31,801 nt of DNA, taken from positions 1-31,801 of the forward strand of contig JASANZ010002001.1 in NCBI GenBank assembly GCA_030849805.1. The letters run 5' to 3'. The notes under the pieces are model-generated. The model saw only the letters and a program-made list of their open reading frames with translations. It had not been told where the DNA came from and made no database searches. The DNA comes from Sergeia podlipaevii (taxonomy: Eukaryota > Euglenozoa > Kinetoplastea > Trypanosomatida > Trypanosomatidae). This document shows, in pieces, positions 10,201-18,764 of the stretch. Numbering within the stretch: the stretch's first letter is position 1; the number at the start of each line of letters is the position of its first letter. A program made the position numbers and the translations under genes.

Positions 10201-11354
10201 AGAACAAATGAGGAAAAAAAAATGAAAAAAGAGGATATATGTAAAGCGAGCGGCCTTTTTCTCCATACTTAATCTCGCTGTTCATCATAAAAATATTTTT
10301 TTTCTTGGCTATTGTTGTTTTCTTTTCAAGGTAAGTCATGTTTTCGCTTCCTATCCTTTCACAACATCTTTTATTTTTCTTCTTACCTGTGCTGTTCCAG
10401 CGGTGCAATACCACGCTGTAGGCACTACAAAGAGAAAAGAAAAAAAAAGGAAGTAGAGTCCCATTGATAATATGTGATGATAAAGCACACATGCATGTAT
10501 ATTATATTAAAAAAAAATGGGAAAAAAAGGTGTAAAAGCAAATTTAGATAAAAGCATGTAACACAACGTAGCGTCTTGCTACCGCCTTACAGCAGCAATT
10601 CCGTCTTCCAGTTATGGTGGGATTCCTTTTTGCTTGCTTTTTTTTCTTCGTTGCATTACACAAAACTATATATTTAGAACAGAAACGAAAAAAAAGGAGC
10701 AACCCCACTGTGTGAATTGAGAAATGGAAAAGAATTCAATTAATGTATATATATCAATTAAAAAAAAAAAATCTGACAACTATCAACTGTTTCATAAGCT
10801 ACACTCTTGTGATAGAACAAAGAAGGGGGGGAAAAAAAAAAGAAATGAAGACAAACCTTCATCACCCTTTTCTGGGTTTCGTGTTTTTCTCTACCTGATT
10901 TTATTTTCCTAATTCAAAAATAAATGGTTACATAGCAAAAAAAAATGCCTTTTTTTCTCTTGTTATTGATACCACGTTTCTCATATATATATTTTAGTGT
11001 TGATGTAGAGCTCTATCGCCTTTGGCTAGCAAGCGCCAAGCAAACCAATAAGAATGACAGCAATACAACAAGCATCACACACACACCCTCTTTTTTTTTA
11101 TAATATGAAAGTATTGCTTACCAACACACTCTCTCTCTCCTCCCTCCCTCTTTACAAAAAAAAAAAAAAACGAACGAACGAAAAATGGATAAAGCATCCC
11201 TAGTAGTTCATATTTTAGCAAAAGCAACAGAAAACAAAGAAAAACACAAAAATTTATAAATATAAGCAAATTCTTTTATTGATATTAAATGTATATTGTT
11301 CCCACAGGTTCTATCCATCCTCTTCCCAGTTGTTCTTTCTTCCTTCTTCTGTCT

Positions 11355-12419
11355 TCATCCTCTTTTTTCGTACTGAGCCACCTTGGCGCGGAGCTCCTCC
11401 ACCTCCTTAGCAAGAGTGTCGTACGTGGGGCGGCTCACATCGCCCTTGAGAAAGCCATGCTCAATCATCCAGTTGTCATCGGCAAACTTGGCGAGGTAAT
11501 TGCGGATACCATCGGCAAAGAGCACCACACAGCGCTGATCAGGGCGGAGGTCCTTTGCGGCCTCAAGCACGCCAACCATTGCGGAACCGCTGCTGCCGCC
11601 GACAAGAAGGCCCTCATCACGGTGCAGCTCGCGAGCAAGGTCAAAGCTCTCCTGATCACGAGTTTTCACCCAGCGATCCACGTACTCACGCTTGCAAACA
11701 TCGGGGACAAAATCATATCCGATGCCCTCCACCTGGTAGGAGCCGCTCTCGGGGACGTCAGGGTTGGCCAAGACGCTTCCAACAGGATCAACGCCAACCA
11801 CGATGACGCCGGGGATGAGCTCCTTCAGCTTCTTGGCAATACCAGTGATGGTGCCGCCGGTGCCAGCGGTTATCACCACCATGTCGACCTTGCCACCGCA
11901 CTGGTCGTAGATTTCCTGGCCCGTAAAGTTGTAGTGAGCCTCAGGATTGCTTGGGTTGTTGTACTGGTCAAGCAGTACGTAGCCCCTCTCATCGCGCAGG
12001 CGCTTCGCAACACCAATAAGAGAGTCAGGGTGATCGTGGGGCAGGGAGGTCTCAGTGCGGATCACCTCGGCACCGAGGGCGTGCAAGGTAGCCTCCTTCT
12101 CGTGAGACATCTTCTTGGGCATAGTGATAACCATGTGGTAGCCACGCACAGCAGCGGCCATAGAGAGGCCAATACCGGTGTTGCCACTGGTGGCCTCCAC
12201 AAGGACAGAGTCAGGCTTGAGGCGTCCGCTAGCTTCAGCGTCGACCACCATCTGCTTGCAGATACGGTCCTTCGCGCTACCGCCGGGGTTGAAAAACTCG
12301 CACTTAGCGACCACCTCGCACTTGATGCCGTGCTTCTGGGGGACGCGGTTGAGACGAATGCAAGGGGTGTTGCCTATCGTCTCAAGGACATCGGTGAGAA
12401 TGTGATCGTTGGAGGACAT
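11355..12419 (-). CDS. CBS: Cystathionine beta-synthase, short form
   Basis: This is a 354-residue PLP enzyme of the cysteine synthase/CBS fold, expected to condense serine with homocysteine to cystathionine in the cytosol (reverse transsulfuration). Visible motifs are FFNPGGSAKDR with the Schiff-base Lys50, the substrate loop TSGNTG at about 77-82, the phosphate cradle GTGGT at 186-190, EGIGYDFVP at 231-239 and GGSSGSA near 274-280. The FFNPGGS and EGIGYDF motifs and the DDNWMIEHGFL tail favour CBS over O-acetylserine cysteine synthase. Unlike the human enzyme of 551 residues, it has no N-terminal haem-binding region and no C-terminal Bateman domain, as in other trypanosomatids, so S-adenosylmethionine activation is not expected. 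A C-terminal helical stretch ends the protein. Some cysteine-synthase side activity cannot be excluded. Confidence 0.93.
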   Translation of the reverse strand: MSSNDHILTDVLETIGNTPCIRLNRVPQKHGIKCEVVAKCEFFNPGGSAKDRICKQMVVDAEASGRLKPDSVLVEATSGNTGIGLSMAAAVRGYHMVITMPKKMSHEKEATLHALGAEVIRTETSLPHDHPDSLIGVAKRLRDERGYVLLDQYNNPSNPEAHYNFTGQEIYDQCGGKVDMVVITAGTGGTITGIAKKLKELIPGVIVVGVDPVGSVLANPDVPESGSYQVEGIGYDFVPDVCKREYVDRWVKTRDQESFDLARELHRDEGLLVGGSSGSAMVGVLEAAKDLRPDQRCVVLFADGIRNYLAKFADDNWMIEHGFLKGDVSRPTYDTLAKEVEELRAKVAQYEKRG

Positions 12420-12484
12420 ATGTGGTTGAACGTAAAGAAAGAAAAGTTTTTTTTGTATTCTAAATACCTAAAAAGGGGGCTTAT

Positions 12485-12550
12485 CTATACAAATGTGTAT
12501 ATCACAATTTAAGAAAAGGAAAGAAAATGATTGAGAAATAAGAAAAGGTA
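12485..12550 (-). promoter_or_regulatory. Predicted spliced-leader acceptor of CBS
   Basis: On the sense strand a long pyrimidine-rich stretch (CTTTTCTTATTTCTC, then TTTTCTTTCCTTTTCTT) is followed by AG at 12486-12485, about 65 bases before the ATG. This fits a short trypanosomatid leader. It is a pattern-based prediction. Confidence 0.45.
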
Positions 12551-12717
12551 TAGTAATAAGTACCTCCCAACAACAACAAAAAAATGAAAGCAGTCAGGGT
12601 TGCGCCTCGGTCACGACAGGAAGTTGATGAATGTCTCCATATCCATCACAACACTGCGCTTTCAAGTAGAAGCAAAAAGAGGCAAAACGGCGAGGAAGAG
12701 CCCCCCCCCCCCAATAG

Positions 12718-12854
12718 CCCCTGTGGTCTTAAATAAATTAGAAAAGAATACTTTGCATGGGTGAGTGAGTGAAAGAAAGGAAAAANCCCCTGTGGTCTTA
12801 AATAAATTAGAAAAGAATACTTTGCATGGGTGAGTGAGTGAAAGAAAGGAAAAA
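12718..12854. repeat. Exact 68-bp direct repeat flanking a single N
   Basis: Bases 12718-12785 and 12787-12854 are identical over 68 positions, separated only by the N at 12786. The unit starts CCCCTGTGGTCTTAAATAAA and ends in GAAAGGAAAAA. Two identical contig ends around one N are what an unmerged overlap looks like, so the true sequence may hold one copy. A 12-base C-run just to the left could explain why assembly stopped here. A real tandem duplication is the alternative. Confidence 0.9.
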
Positions 12855-12976
12855 GAAAATCTACATTCAAATACGCCTACAGAGCATAAAAGAATAATAG
12901 TTATAAGAAAAAAGTAAGATGTCGATTGTCTGGTGCAAAGTTCCATACAGAAAGATAGGTCATACAGCTGTACATA

Positions 12977-13005
12977 TACACACACACACATATACACACA
13001 CACAC
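12977..13005. repeat. CA/TA microsatellite
   Basis: This is an imperfect CA repeat with TATA interruptions in the spacer upstream of CBS. It is ordinary slippage-type DNA. Confidence 0.75.
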
Positions 13006-14016
13006 GTGCGCAGATGTAAAGAGAGAAAAAAAAGAAGGTTCACAAATTAATGGTAAAAATAAAAGAAAGAAAAAATACATAAAAGAAAGAAAAAGCAGAA
13101 AGGCAAAGATAGCAGGTTCTATAAACGAAAAATAAAAGGAAAAGAATGCCTGCTGCTGCTGTACGTGGTGTAGCGTCATATTATTAGACATCGTGTTTCG
13201 TTGTTGCTTTTTTTCTTTTGCTTTTTAGCATCTTCCTCACATCTGCCTTTCACCCTCCTTATCTCTCTCTCTATCTCATTTCGTGTGCGCTATATACACC
13301 TAAGAGGGAAAGAAAAAGTAATATATCAAAGGGGAAAAATATGTCAGTTTCACGAAATACTACTATCACCATATGTGCACTTAAACATCTATTTTTTTTT
13401 ATTTATTTCTTTTTTTTCTTTTCGTTTCTTTTTTTTTTTTTTACGGTGAGTCTTGTTGCACCTCAAGCTCAAGTACACATAGAATCATTTAACAACGCAG
13501 CAGTAGTACTTGAGGGGAGAGAAGAGAAGGAAAAAAAAACACCTTCATGGATTTTCTTTTTTTTCCGTCATTCTTTAAGACGTTGTATGATGTGTGTGTG
13601 TTCCTGCCAGACTAAATATACATAACTTGTTTTCATTTTCATTCTTTTTCTTCCAAGTCTTTCTCATTCTTTTCGAAGTTACTCCTTTACCTTCCACCCT
13701 TGATTCGCCGTATTCATCATACCTCTTCAGCAACATGTTCATTTCTTCTGACTGACTCTCTCTCTCTCGCTCGCTCGTCTGAGGCTCTACGCAAGTTAGT
13801 GGATATTAATACTCCAAAAAAAGAAAGAAAGAAAGAAGAAGAGACGCTATATACAAAAAAAGAGGGACGAAGAAAAGGGATTGGTGAATTGGAAAAAAAA
13901 AAAGAGTTTTCAACATTTTTAATAGATTTAAAATAAAGTAACCTTTTAAATCAAAAAAAGAAAGGAGGGAGAGATAAAATTGTCCCCGTTCATTTCGCTG
14001 TTATGACACATTACTT

Positions 14017-16077
14017 CTACTGAGGCTTGACATGGAGTGTCTTGTTGTACTCAATTGCCTTTTCCAGCACCTGTTGATACTCCTTCTCCATCTCTTTCTG
14101 CCTCTCCATGTCCGTCTTCTGAGAGGAGAGCATCGCCTTATACTTGTCTTTCGAGTTGACGTGCTGCGCTCCCTGCGGGCTGCGGCTGAGCTGCGCCACA
14201 ACCTGACTCTTAGCCTGCTCTTGGGCTGGCATCGTGAAGCGGACCACCTGTATGCCTTTGTGTGCTCCGCTGCTCAGGGGTCGTGTAGGGGTGCGCACAG
14301 GAGATACAGCAGCTGACGCGGTCAAGGGCGCATCGCCCTTGATGGCCACTGCAGCGCTACCACTAGCCAAAGAAAGAGCAGGAGGAGGAGGAGAAGATAA
14401 ACTCCCAGACACGCTCGCCTTCTGCATCGCATCGACTGCCTCCGCATTGAACCCCGGCCCGGGTGCCACCAAGTGAGAAGTCCGGTTGGCCGCTTCCATC
14501 ACACGTGCGTGCTGCGCCAAGTCCCTCTGAAACTTCTTCTCCCCCTCCCTCTGTGCATTCAGCATGTCACGCAGGGAGGCATTGCCGGCGGGCCCTAGCG
14601 CAGTGCCGCCGCTCGTCCGCTGCTGGGCACCACTCCGAACACGTCCACCACCACTGAGCAGGAGCTCATCTTCAGGCGGTGGTAGAGAGGCGAACTGGCG
14701 CGTGCTGAGCTCTGCTGCGCGACGACTGTTGTCACGGCTGATTTCTGTGAAGGTTTTTTGATCAATAATGCCCTCGCTGTTGGTACGCTGTTGTGAATGC
14801 TGCTGAGCAGCGCCGGAGATTGTAGGTAGCGTACCACTATGACTGCCGTTGCTGCCTGAAAGAAGAATGCTCGGCTTCTGTTTACTCACCGCAGCAGCCT
14901 TCTCGCCAAGCGCGGGCTCATGCACCGTAGACACACGTCTCTCAGTGTCCACGACAGACACCGTCACGTTGCCCGGTGCGGTTCCACAATGAGATGATTC
15001 ATTGCTCATAATGCTGATCACTGGCGTCTTGCCAGCCACCGCGGTACCTGTGTTGCGCTTGGCAGTAGCAGACGAGCCAGCGCTGCCTGTGGGGAGCCGC
15101 ACAGACGTCGTACGTGGCTCTGGCCTGCCGTTGACGAGATAGCCACCACTGACATAAGAGCCAAGAAACTGCTTGGCAGGCGGCTCCGTCTCCACCAGAT
15201 CGCGGTTCTTCTTGTCCGCTAGAAGGACGCTCTTGCCGACAAAGCTGTTCAGAATGCGAATTCGCTCCTGCCGCTGCTCCTGCATGGCGAGTGTCGCCAT
15301 AAGATCGTCCGGAATCATCGCGCTAGGATCAAAGTCCATGATACCCGTTGCAGAGTCGTCGTGGTGGGCGAGTGCCGTCGTGGCGTGCTTGGGGGTCACA
15401 CAAGACACAGGGCGTGCGGTATTATCAAGCTCTTTCGCAGTCGCATCCAGACTCCCCCCTGTTTCCTCCAACGGCACCTGCTGGGAAACAGTCGATTCGG
15501 CACCCATAGCGGCAGCCCTTGCCTTAATAGGGGTCGGCATCGAATCTCTCGGGGGAACCGGCTTCAGCTCCGCTGTGTTGGCAGCACTCTTTGGGGTAGT
15601 AATAGCAAAGCCAGTATTTCCCTCACCTTCAACACAGGGGCTAGACGTGTGTGTCCTGCGTTCCGAAAAGGACTGTTTACGTGCAACGGGAGCTTGTCGA
15701 GGAGGCGAGCGCAGGGGTTCAGCAGCAGGCTTTGCATTCTCCAGGTTATGCAGAAAGCCATCGCTGGCGGCAACGGGTTTCATCTCCTTCGTCACGGTTT
15801 CCTCAATCACCTCTGTTCCATCGCCACGCTTCGTCGTGACCGTCGTCGTGCGCTCCACGACGACCTTCATAACCCCCGGAGCCGCTGCTGGAGCTGGCAG
15901 CGTCTCCGCTGACACACGCCGGAAGCCTGGTTGTGGCCTCACCGTGTCTGCCTCGGTGATAGATGTTGTGTCAATAGGCATTTCTACAACTACTCGAGCT
16001 TCACCGACATTGTGCTGGGAAAGGACCTTCTGGATGGCCTCCATGATCTCTCGCTCCTTGTCTGCGTTCGAAGTCAT
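14017..16077 (-). CDS. Unrecognised low-complexity protein with helical ends
   Basis: This encodes a 686-residue protein I do not recognise. It starts with a short charged helix (MTSNADKEREIMEAIQKVL), then two Val-rich beta-like stretches with many Thr and Glu (ARVVVEMPIDTTS near 27-39 and VVVERTTTVTTKRGDGTEVI near 71-90). The middle is Ser/Thr/Ala/Pro-rich and probably disordered. The last 45 or so residues are charged and strongly helical (KYKAMLSSQKTDMERQKEME), likely a short coiled coil. There is no signal peptide or membrane segment. The steady coding-like composition over 2 kb, clean start and good upstream splice acceptor support a real gene. A cytoskeletal or scaffold role would fit but is speculation. 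Confidence 0.85.
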   Translation of the reverse strand: MTSNADKEREIMEAIQKVLSQHNVGEARVVVEMPIDTTSITEADTVRPQPGFRRVSAETLPAPAAAPGVMKVVVERTTTVTTKRGDGTEVIEETVTKEMKPVAASDGFLHNLENAKPAAEPLRSPPRQAPVARKQSFSERRTHTSSPCVEGEGNTGFAITTPKSAANTAELKPVPPRDSMPTPIKARAAAMGAESTVSQQVPLEETGGSLDATAKELDNTARPVSCVTPKHATTALAHHDDSATGIMDFDPSAMIPDDLMATLAMQEQRQERIRILNSFVGKSVLLADKKNRDLVETEPPAKQFLGSYVSGGYLVNGRPEPRTTSVRLPTGSAGSSATAKRNTGTAVAGKTPVISIMSNESSHCGTAPGNVTVSVVDTERRVSTVHEPALGEKAAAVSKQKPSILLSGSNGSHSGTLPTISGAAQQHSQQRTNSEGIIDQKTFTEISRDNSRRAAELSTRQFASLPPPEDELLLSGGGRVRSGAQQRTSGGTALGPAGNASLRDMLNAQREGEKKFQRDLAQHARVMEAANRTSHLVAPGPGFNAEAVDAMQKASVSGSLSSPPPPALSLASGSAAVAIKGDAPLTASAAVSPVRTPTRPLSSGAHKGIQVVRFTMPAQEQAKSQVVAQLSRSPQGAQHVNSKDKYKAMLSSQKTDMERQKEMEKEYQQVLEKAIEYNKTLHVKPQ

Positions 16078-17095
16078 CGCTAAAAAAATAACAAGAGTCG
16101 CTCCGAGCTTGAATTATAGAGAGGAGAAAAGAGGGCAAAAAAAAAGAAAAAAGAATATTAATGTAGGTAGGTACTCCTGTGTGAAAGCAAAGAATAAAAG
16201 AAAACCTACTATCAATTCAAATACGTTTCTGCAGCTGCGCACACACACATACACGGACTGAGAGACCGGCGATACCTACTTCTTAAAAGAAAAAAAAATG
16301 TTGGTAGGGTATCTATGTATGTAGACGTAAAGAAACTTGGATACTACTCTTTTAGTGGTTAGAGATAAGCAAAACAAATAAGCGATAATAATAATAATGA
16401 AAATAAGAAATACAGATGTACATTGAAATCATAAAAGCCTATCTCAGTACCACGACAACATCTCTCTTGACAGCATGTCTCTGCTACAACAGAAGAAGAT
16501 AACTACAAGAGATGCAACAGTAGTAGTAAAGCAAATGTCTAGTGTGCGTGTGTGCCTGCTGATGATGTTGTTCTCCCCACTAACAAAGGCTGAACTTCTC
16601 TTCTGCTTTCCTCTCGGAATGATAGTAATAAAATTGAACCTCATTCAAAACGCACAACATGCAAAACAAGCAAACAAAAAAAAGGCACTTCATACAACAC
16701 CTATTATAGCAACATATATACCCAAAAAAAAACACAATAACTACTAGGTGACTTCTACTCCTACTGCTGCTACGACACACTGTATTATCCCTCCCATAGA
16801 CACATGCAGAGTGAAAGAATGCTCCTCCAGTACTATCTTCCTCTCCATCTCGCTCTATGTGTGCATTCTTAAAGTGTTCTTCTTTATTTGTTGCACAATG
16901 CAAATCGAAGAATAAGAAAAAACAGCAATCTTGGACACTCTGGTTGTGAGACAAAGCACACATCAGCATAAAAAAAAAAAATTGATGAAAATAACAAATA
17001 AGAGAGGGCAGTTCATACACTCCCACGCACACCCACACCCTCTCCCTCTCCCCAGGGTGTCAGCATTCACGGATGTCTATTGCGGCCCCTCACGT
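16078..17095. other. Spacer between NDUFV2 and the 686-residue gene
   Basis: No supported gene. It holds the short leader and acceptor of the 686-residue gene (16078-16157) and the 3' flank of the complex I gene. The rest is A-rich with short ATA and TC repeats. Open frames on both strands are short and low complexity. Confidence 0.7.
16108..16157 (-). promoter_or_regulatory. Predicted spliced-leader acceptor of the 686-residue gene
   Basis: The sense strand has a long pyrimidine tract (TTCTTTTTTCTTTTTTTTTG, then CCCTCTTTTCTCCTCTCT) followed by TTCAAG, with AG at 16109-16108. The leader would be only about 30 bases. This is one of the clearest acceptor patterns in the window. Confidence 0.55.
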
Positions 17096-17929
17096 TTACT
17101 TCTTCTCTGCTTGCTTCGCGTCAATATCGCGACAGTAAGGTCCAGGAGGCTCCTTGCAGAAAATCGATGTCCGTCCACCCGCTGGCTCCGCCCACTTGCG
17201 ATCTGTCCGCTGCGACCCCACCTTGAATGGCTTCCCCTCGCGAAGGTTGTGGATCAACTGCTTCACACTCTCCCACGTGAGGTCCTCCACATAATCGTAG
17301 GAGAAGTTCGGTGGATTGCTGTAGTCGTTGACGACCATCATAGGTGCGTTCACACACGCCCCGAGACATTCCATCTCCCCGAGTGTGAACAGACCATCCC
17401 TCGTGGTGCCGTGGAGGTCGACGTTGAGGTAGGCCTTGACGCGCTCCATAAGCTCATCGCCGCCACACAGCATGCAGGGCGTGGTACGGCAAAACTGCAA
17501 GTGATATTTACCAACTGGCTGGCGATTGAACATGGAATAAAAGGTGACTGTTTCAAAGACGTGCATCGGGGGCACCTCGCATATCTTCGCTATCTTATAC
17601 ATGGCGGTGACTGGGATATAGCCGCCCTGCTGGACTTGAGCCAGGTGTAGCAGAGGAATCGTAGCGGAAGCACGGCGGCCGCGTGGGAACTTGGGTAAGA
17701 TCTGATTGTGAATAATCTCGTAGCTTGCGGTGGTGAAATCCCAAGGAATGCGTGTGTTGTTGGTGTCTGTGTTGATGTGCCGCATCTCGCCATGAATGTT
17801 ACGTGTCTGCATAGTAGCAAGAGGATTATGCAAGCCTATAGTGAGAGCAGCAGCAGCAGCGGCCATGGCTGGCGTGCCGGGTGTTGTGTATAAAGCGCAC
17901 AGGCCTACCCGAGCGGTACAAAGCCTCAT
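17096..17929 (-). CDS. NDUFV2: NADH dehydrogenase (complex I) 24 kDa subunit, NDUFV2/NuoE type
   Basis: This 277-residue protein is the thioredoxin-fold subunit that carries the N1a [2Fe-2S] cluster next to the flavin site of mitochondrial complex I. The four ligands have the family spacing: Cys147-x4-Cys152 (CRTTPCMLCGG) and Cys188-x3-Cys192 (CLGACVNAP). Other family motifs are YIPVTAMYKIAKI near 104-116, VFETVTFYSMFNRQPVGKYH near 124-143 and GEMECLGAC near 184-192. The first 40-50 residues are Ala- and Arg-containing with few acidic residues, consistent with a mitochondrial presequence. Several Met codons occur early, so the exact start is less certain than the body; the longest frame is used because it supplies the presequence. 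The C-terminal tail past residue 240 is longer than the bacterial form. Complex I in trypanosomatids is reduced in activity but its nuclear subunits are retained. Confidence 0.95.
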   Translation of the reverse strand: MRLCTARVGLCALYTTPGTPAMAAAAAALTIGLHNPLATMQTRNIHGEMRHINTDTNNTRIPWDFTTASYEIIHNQILPKFPRGRRASATIPLLHLAQVQQGGYIPVTAMYKIAKICEVPPMHVFETVTFYSMFNRQPVGKYHLQFCRTTPCMLCGGDELMERVKAYLNVDLHGTTRDGLFTLGEMECLGACVNAPMMVVNDYSNPPNFSYDYVEDLTWESVKQLIHNLREGKPFKVGSQRTDRKWAEPAGGRTSIFCKEPPGPYCRDIDAKQAEKK

Positions 17930-18026
17930 CGTTAAACGATGAAACTAATCTCGTGTGGTGACTGCAGATGCTTTCCTTCGTATGTCTCTGATATTCAAAA
18001 AATCACTTTTATTGTGCTACTTGCCA

Positions 18027-18057
18027 CTCACAGCAGCAATTTAAAAAAAAAAAAAAA
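18027..18057 (-). promoter_or_regulatory. Possible spliced-leader acceptor of NDUFV2
   Basis: A T-run of 14 bases on the sense strand is followed by AAATTGCTGCTGTGAG, with AG at 18028-18027, about 97 bases before the longest-frame ATG. Other AG dinucleotides lie nearer the ATG, so this assignment is weaker than for the neighbouring genes. Confidence 0.3.
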
Positions 18058-18730
18058 TTTATACTAATGGGCTAAGAACTATATGCAAGCGTGTTTGAAA
18101 AAAAAAATGAGTTTACTATTCGTTTATTTTTACGGATACAAACGCAATCTGCGCTATATTGCCACTATGATAATAAAGATACTACTAAAAATGAAACTAC
18201 AAACAATGATACTACTAATGGTAAAGCGCTCAAAAATGCCTCCAATACTTGCTACTGCTTCACTCCTTAAAGAAAAGAAAGAAGGTAGAAGAGGCTCGGC
18301 GCAAGCGTATATATGAATGAATCAATATATATATATATATACTTAAAAAGAAGCGGAGTGGAATTGATATTATGCCTACGTCGATGCCAACTAAGTATGT
18401 ATCCACTATAAATACTAAATTTTTTTTTCTTCCTTCCGCGACACACAGAAAAAAAAAAACGAGAAGAAAAAAAAATAGAGAAATGACTCGCGTACACGCC
18501 ACGATAGTAGTGAATGATTCTTAAAAGGAAGGGTACTTTCTATTCTACCTACATACGTATTGCGTGTGTATATATATAAAGGCACATTTAGTTGTGTTTT
18601 TTTTTAAAAAAAAAAAGAGAGAAAAGGAGAGGAAAGGGCACAATTTGAAATCAAATCAAAAAAAAAGCCATGTAAGTACGTACTCTTTGTACCCTTCCGC
18701 ACTAAAACTTCAATTGTCTCATCGACGTGC

Positions 18731-18764
18731 TAGGTAGGTAGGTAGGTAGGGGGGTGGTGAGGGG
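18731..18764. repeat. TAGG tandem repeat with G-runs
   Basis: Five exact TAGG units (18731-18750) run into GGGG, TGGTGA and GGGG. The plus strand therefore has many closely spaced G-runs of two or more, which could form a two-tetrad G-quadruplex in DNA. Since the genes are read from the minus strand, the transcript would be C-rich here, so any G-quadruplex would be in the template DNA strand rather than RNA. Confidence 0.75.

Larger units (their letters stand above)
9622..11354. other. Spacer between the CBS and RCC1 genes
   Basis: No supported protein gene. It should hold the 3' untranslated region of cystathionine beta-synthase on the right and the leader of the RCC1 gene on the left. Most is AT-rich. 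Three more GC-rich islands stand out near 10386-10428, 10560-10620 and 11000-11045, with short inverted repeats in each. Open frames here are Phe/Lys-rich and not convincing. Confidence 0.65.
12420..14016. other. Spacer with a probable assembly join, between the 686-residue gene and CBS
   Basis: No supported gene. It holds the predicted CBS leader and acceptor (12420-12545), a C-run at 12701-12712, the only N in the window (12786) flanked by an exact direct repeat, an imperfect CA/TA microsatellite (12977-13005) and long T-runs near 13390-13440. Open frames here translate homopolymers, and two of them cross the N. Confidence 0.7.

Noticed and set aside
10382..10428. Spliced-leader RNA gene
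   Set aside because: The 37-base exon-like block before GTAAG does not resemble the conserved spliced-leader exon, and there is no tandem array.
10133..10492. 119-residue minus-strand open frame between CBS and RCC1 genes
   Set aside because: It is dominated by Phe and Lys from homopolymers, has no recognisable domain and spans two acceptor-like sites.
11289..12512. 407-residue plus-strand open frame opposite CBS
   Set aside because: It is the antisense shadow of a clearly identified enzyme gene. The composition (Ala/Leu/His/Val-rich) follows from the CBS codons, and all other genes are on the minus strand.
12646..13003. Open frames across the N with repeated FFHSLTHAKYSFL-type peptides
   Set aside because: The repetition is created by the 68-bp duplication around the N, which is probably an assembly artefact.
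15173..16261. 362-residue plus-strand open frame opposite the 686-residue gene
   Set aside because: It is an antisense shadow. The minus frame is longer, starts after a strong splice acceptor and fits the uniform gene direction.
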